A stretch of DNA of 64,000 nucleotides, taken from the NCBI RefSeq assembly GCF_014303395.1, contig NZ_CP060298.1:1364001-1428000 (forward strand), read 5' to 3'. The stretch is from Nakamurella sp. PAMC28650. Lineage in GTDB: Bacteria > Actinomycetota > Actinomycetes > Mycobacteriales > Nakamurellaceae. Position numbers and translations under genes: made by a program. The notes below the pieces were generated by a model. It saw only the letters and a program-made list of their open reading frames with translations, was not told the origin of the DNA and ran no database searches. Shown here one piece after another: positions 62,015-64,000 of the stretch. Numbering within the stretch: position 1 is the first letter of the stretch; each line of letters starts with the position of its first letter.

Positions 62015-63424
62015 ATGGATCACTTCGACCTGATCGTCATCGGGTCCGGCCCGGCCGGCCAGAAGGCCGCCATCGCAGCCGCCAAGCTCGGGAGGAAGGC
62101 GGCTGTCATCGAGCGCCGCAACATGGTCGGCGGCGTCTGCATCAACACCGGGACCATTCCGTCCAAGACGCTGCGCGAGGCCGTGCTGTACCTGACGGGT
62201 CTGAACCAGCGCGAACTGTACGGCCAGGCCTACCGGGTCAAGGACGACATCACCGTCGCCGACCTGTCCGCCCGCACCCAGCACGTGATCAACCGCGAGA
62301 TCGACGTGATCCGCAACCAGCTGTCCCGCAACCGGGTGGCGCTGATCGCAGGCACCGCGAAGTTCACCGACGCGCACAGCATCGAGGTGGAGAACGAACA
62401 CGGGATCAAGCAGAAGCTGACCGCGGACAAGTTCGTCATCGCGGTCGGGACCCGGCCGGCGCGGCCGAGCAGCGTCGAGTTCGACGGCGAGACGATCGTC
62501 GACTCCGACCAGATCCTCAACATGAACAAGGTGCCGGCCTCGATGGTGGTGGTCGGCGCCGGCGTCATCGGCATCGAGTACGCCTCGATGTTCGCGGCGC
62601 TGGGGACCAAGGTGACCGTGGTGGAGAAGCGGGCCGCCATGCTGGACTTCTGCGACGACGAGATCATCGAGGCGCTGAAGTACCAACTGCGGGACCTGGC
62701 CGTGACGTTCAGGTTCTCCGAGTCCGTGCGCACGGTCGAGCGGCACGCGAGCGGCACCCTGACCATCCTCGAATCGGGCAAGAAGATCCCGGCCGACACG
62801 GTGCTGTACTCGGCGGGCCGCCAGGGCGCCTCCGACGAGGTCGACGTGCTGGTGGCGGGCATCGAGCCGGCCGAGCGCGGACGGCTGGAGGTCAACGAGA
62901 ACTTCCAGACCTCCGTCGACCACATCTACGCCGTCGGTGACGTGATCGGCTTCCCCGCGCTGGCCGCGACGTCGATGGAGCAGGGCCGGCGGGCCAGCTA
63001 TCACGCGTTCGGCGAGTCGGTCGGCGGCAAGCTCGGAGACCTGCAGCCGATCGGCATCTACTCGATTCCGGAAATCTCCTACGTCGGTCGCACCGAGAAG
63101 CAGCTGACGAGCGAGAACGTGCCGTTCGAGGTCGGTGTTTCCCGCTACCGCGAACTGGCTCGCGGCGCCATTCTCGGGGATTCCTACGGAATCCTGAAGC
63201 TGTTGGTGCACGCCGAATCCCGTGAGCTGCTCGGTGTGCACGTGTTCGGGACGAACGCCACCGAACTGGTGCACATCGGCCAGATGGTGATGGGGTGCGG
63301 CGGTACTGTCGACTTCCTGGTCGACGCCGTTTTCAACTACCCGACCCTGGCCGAGTCCTACAAGGTGGCCGCGCTGGACGCGGTCAACAAGATGCGCGCG
63401 ATCGCCCGGGTCACCCAGGCCTGA
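62015..63424 (+). CDS. sthA: Si-specific soluble NAD(P)+ transhydrogenase
   Basis: 469 residues from the ATG at 62015, with AGGAAAG upstream. FAD motif [17 protein letters not shown] motif [14 protein letters not shown] and the FAD-ending AVGDVIG are present. [21 protein letters not shown], with only one Cys where disulphide reductases have two, is the STH signature. It moves hydride between NADPH and NAD to balance the two pools, and has an interface domain ending HIGQMVMG. Confidence 0.95.
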   Translation: MDHFDLIVIGSGPAGQKAAIAAAKLGRKAAVIERRNMVGGVCINTGTIPSKTLREAVLYLTGLNQRELYGQAYRVKDDITVADLSARTQHVINREIDVIRNQLSRNRVALIAGTAKFTDAHSIEVENEHGIKQKLTADKFVIAVGTRPARPSSVEFDGETIVDSDQILNMNKVPASMVVVGAGVIGIEYASMFAALGTKVTVVEKRAAMLDFCDDEIIEALKYQLRDLAVTFRFSESVRTVERHASGTLTILESGKKIPADTVLYSAGRQGASDEVDVLVAGIEPAERGRLEVNENFQTSVDHIYAVGDVIGFPALAATSMEQGRRASYHAFGESVGGKLGDLQPIGIYSIPEISYVGRTEKQLTSENVPFEVGVSRYRELARGAILGDSYGILKLLVHAESRELLGVHVFGTNATELVHIGQMVMGCGGTVDFLVDAVFNYPTLAESYKVAALDAVNKMRAIARVTQA

Positions 63425-63428
63425 CCGG

Positions 63429-63749
63429 GTGGTCGCTGTGATCCGAGCCCTGCGCAGGTGCATGTCGAAGGTGCTCGCCCGGATCGACGAACGCGTCGAT
63501 CGACCGCCGGACCCGGACGCCCTAACCGGCCGGCGGAGCCCCCGACGTCGCGGGCGGCCCGTCGACGGGTCGCTCCCGGACCGGTCCACGGATCGACCCC
63601 CGCACGACGATGCGCCGCCGGCCGAGCCGCCGCGGTCCGACGACGGTGACCTTCGATCAGGCGACGCCCTGGATCGGATCCGGGCCGACCAGCATCGGCG
63701 GATGCGTCGTGGCTCTCTCGGGCGACGGTCGGACCCCGGGAGCGGTTGA
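63429..63749 (+). CDS. doubtful Arg/Asp/Pro-rich small protein
   Basis: 106 residues from a GTG 5 bases after the sthA stop. Composition is very polar (RPPDPD, RRSPRRRGRPVDG, DRSTDRPPHDD), with an N-terminal helix (VIRALRRCMSKVLARIDERV). No ribosome site is obvious and codon bias is ambiguous. It may be a small basic protein or just non-coding DNA. Confidence 0.25.
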   Translation: MVAVIRALRRCMSKVLARIDERVDRPPDPDALTGRRSPRRRGRPVDGSLPDRSTDRPPHDDAPPAEPPRSDDGDLRSGDALDRIRADQHRRMRRGSLGRRSDPGSG

Positions 63750-63909
63750 CGGGGCCGGCCACCGGCACCGCCGTCCCCGGGGCCGAAGCGCTCATCCGGC
63801 TCCCAGCGCGCAGGAGTAGCTTGGCGACGCCCGACCATTCGGGTCCGCTTCCCGACCGATTGCGGGCAGGAGACGGTGCCAGCAGGACACGGTGCCAGCA
63901 GGAGGCGTC

Positions 63910-64000
63910 ATGACAACCGGTGCGGGACTTCCCCAGGTTGCGCTCGACCGGATCGCCAGGGCTTCTGCCTCCGGCGTCCGCACGTCACTGCTGTCGGTGC
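63910..64000 (+). CDS. 5' end of an unidentified gene running off the window
   Basis: AGGAGG six bases before an ATG at 63910 is among the best ribosome sites in the window. The first residues are MTTGAGLPQVALDRIARASA, continuing SGVRTSLLSV. Too short to identify. Confidence 0.6.
   Translation, partial: MTTGAGLPQVALDRIARASASGVRTSLLSV

Noticed and set aside
61763-63838. Long open frame antisense to sthA
   Set aside because: High GC keeps antisense frames open; the product is His/Asp/Val-rich without any recognisable fold and sthA is certain.

Overview
The window is high-GC DNA from an actinobacterium. Markers are a type VII secretion locus, an Lsr2 nucleoid silencer, a GT87-type mannosyltransferase, a GTP-type PEP carboxykinase, an actinobacterial-style E1/E2 2-oxoacid dehydrogenase, frequent GTG starts and ATGA/GTGA stop-start overlaps. 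A Nakamurella-like or other non-mycobacterial lineage would fit, but this is an inference from gene content. No rRNA, tRNA or CRISPR array was seen.

1-9.0 kb: membrane-anchored esterase and secreted trypsin-like protease (divergent), a two-gene DUF2079/GT87 membrane-protein operon, and an APC permease fused at its C-terminus to an OB-fold domain, divergent from a TetR regulator. 9.2-14.5 kb: catabolic genes in one direction (fumarylacetoacetate hydrolase-family enzyme, PxpA, Xaa-Pro aminopeptidase, acyl-CoA dehydrogenase, isocitrate lyase/PEP mutase-family enzyme). 14.5-17.8 kb: TrmB, a TVP38/DedA-type membrane protein, and an ABC exporter pair.

17.9-42 kb is the unusual part. A type VII secretion locus (WXG100 protein, two associated proteins, MinD-like ATPase, EccC, EccD) is followed by an Hsp70-like ATPase whose substrate-binding domain is replaced by a transmembrane anchor and an external domain, a dynamin-like GTPase, a tiny Gly/Ser repeat protein and a truncated GrpE-like protein, all tightly coupled. 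Two 1381-bp ISL3-family copies with intact 8-bp target duplications sit between this unit and lsr2. After lsr2 and an acyl-ACP desaturase come a second, membrane-inserting dynamin-like GTPase and two Asp-rich calcium-loop repeat proteins. An IS5-family element has entered the last codons of the second one and given it a foreign tail. I infer a membrane-remodelling/chaperone island, comparable in logic to mycobacterial iniBAC and linked to type VII secretion.

42-52.6 kb: TldD/TldE, PEP carboxykinase, a CoxG-like SRPBCC protein, and a three-gene E1-alpha/E1-beta/E2 dehydrogenase operon whose E2 gene carries a palindromic element inside its coding sequence. 52.6-57 kb: short conserved genes (Smr-domain protein, MscS channel, 48-residue actinobacterial protein, GroES-like protein) separated by strong hairpins. 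57-61.3 kb: a four-gene minus-strand catabolic operon (two Gfo/Idh/MocA dehydrogenases, an SDR, a phytanoyl-CoA dioxygenase-family oxygenase) behind a perfect palindrome. 62-63.4 kb: soluble transhydrogenase SthA. The right edge begins an unidentified gene.
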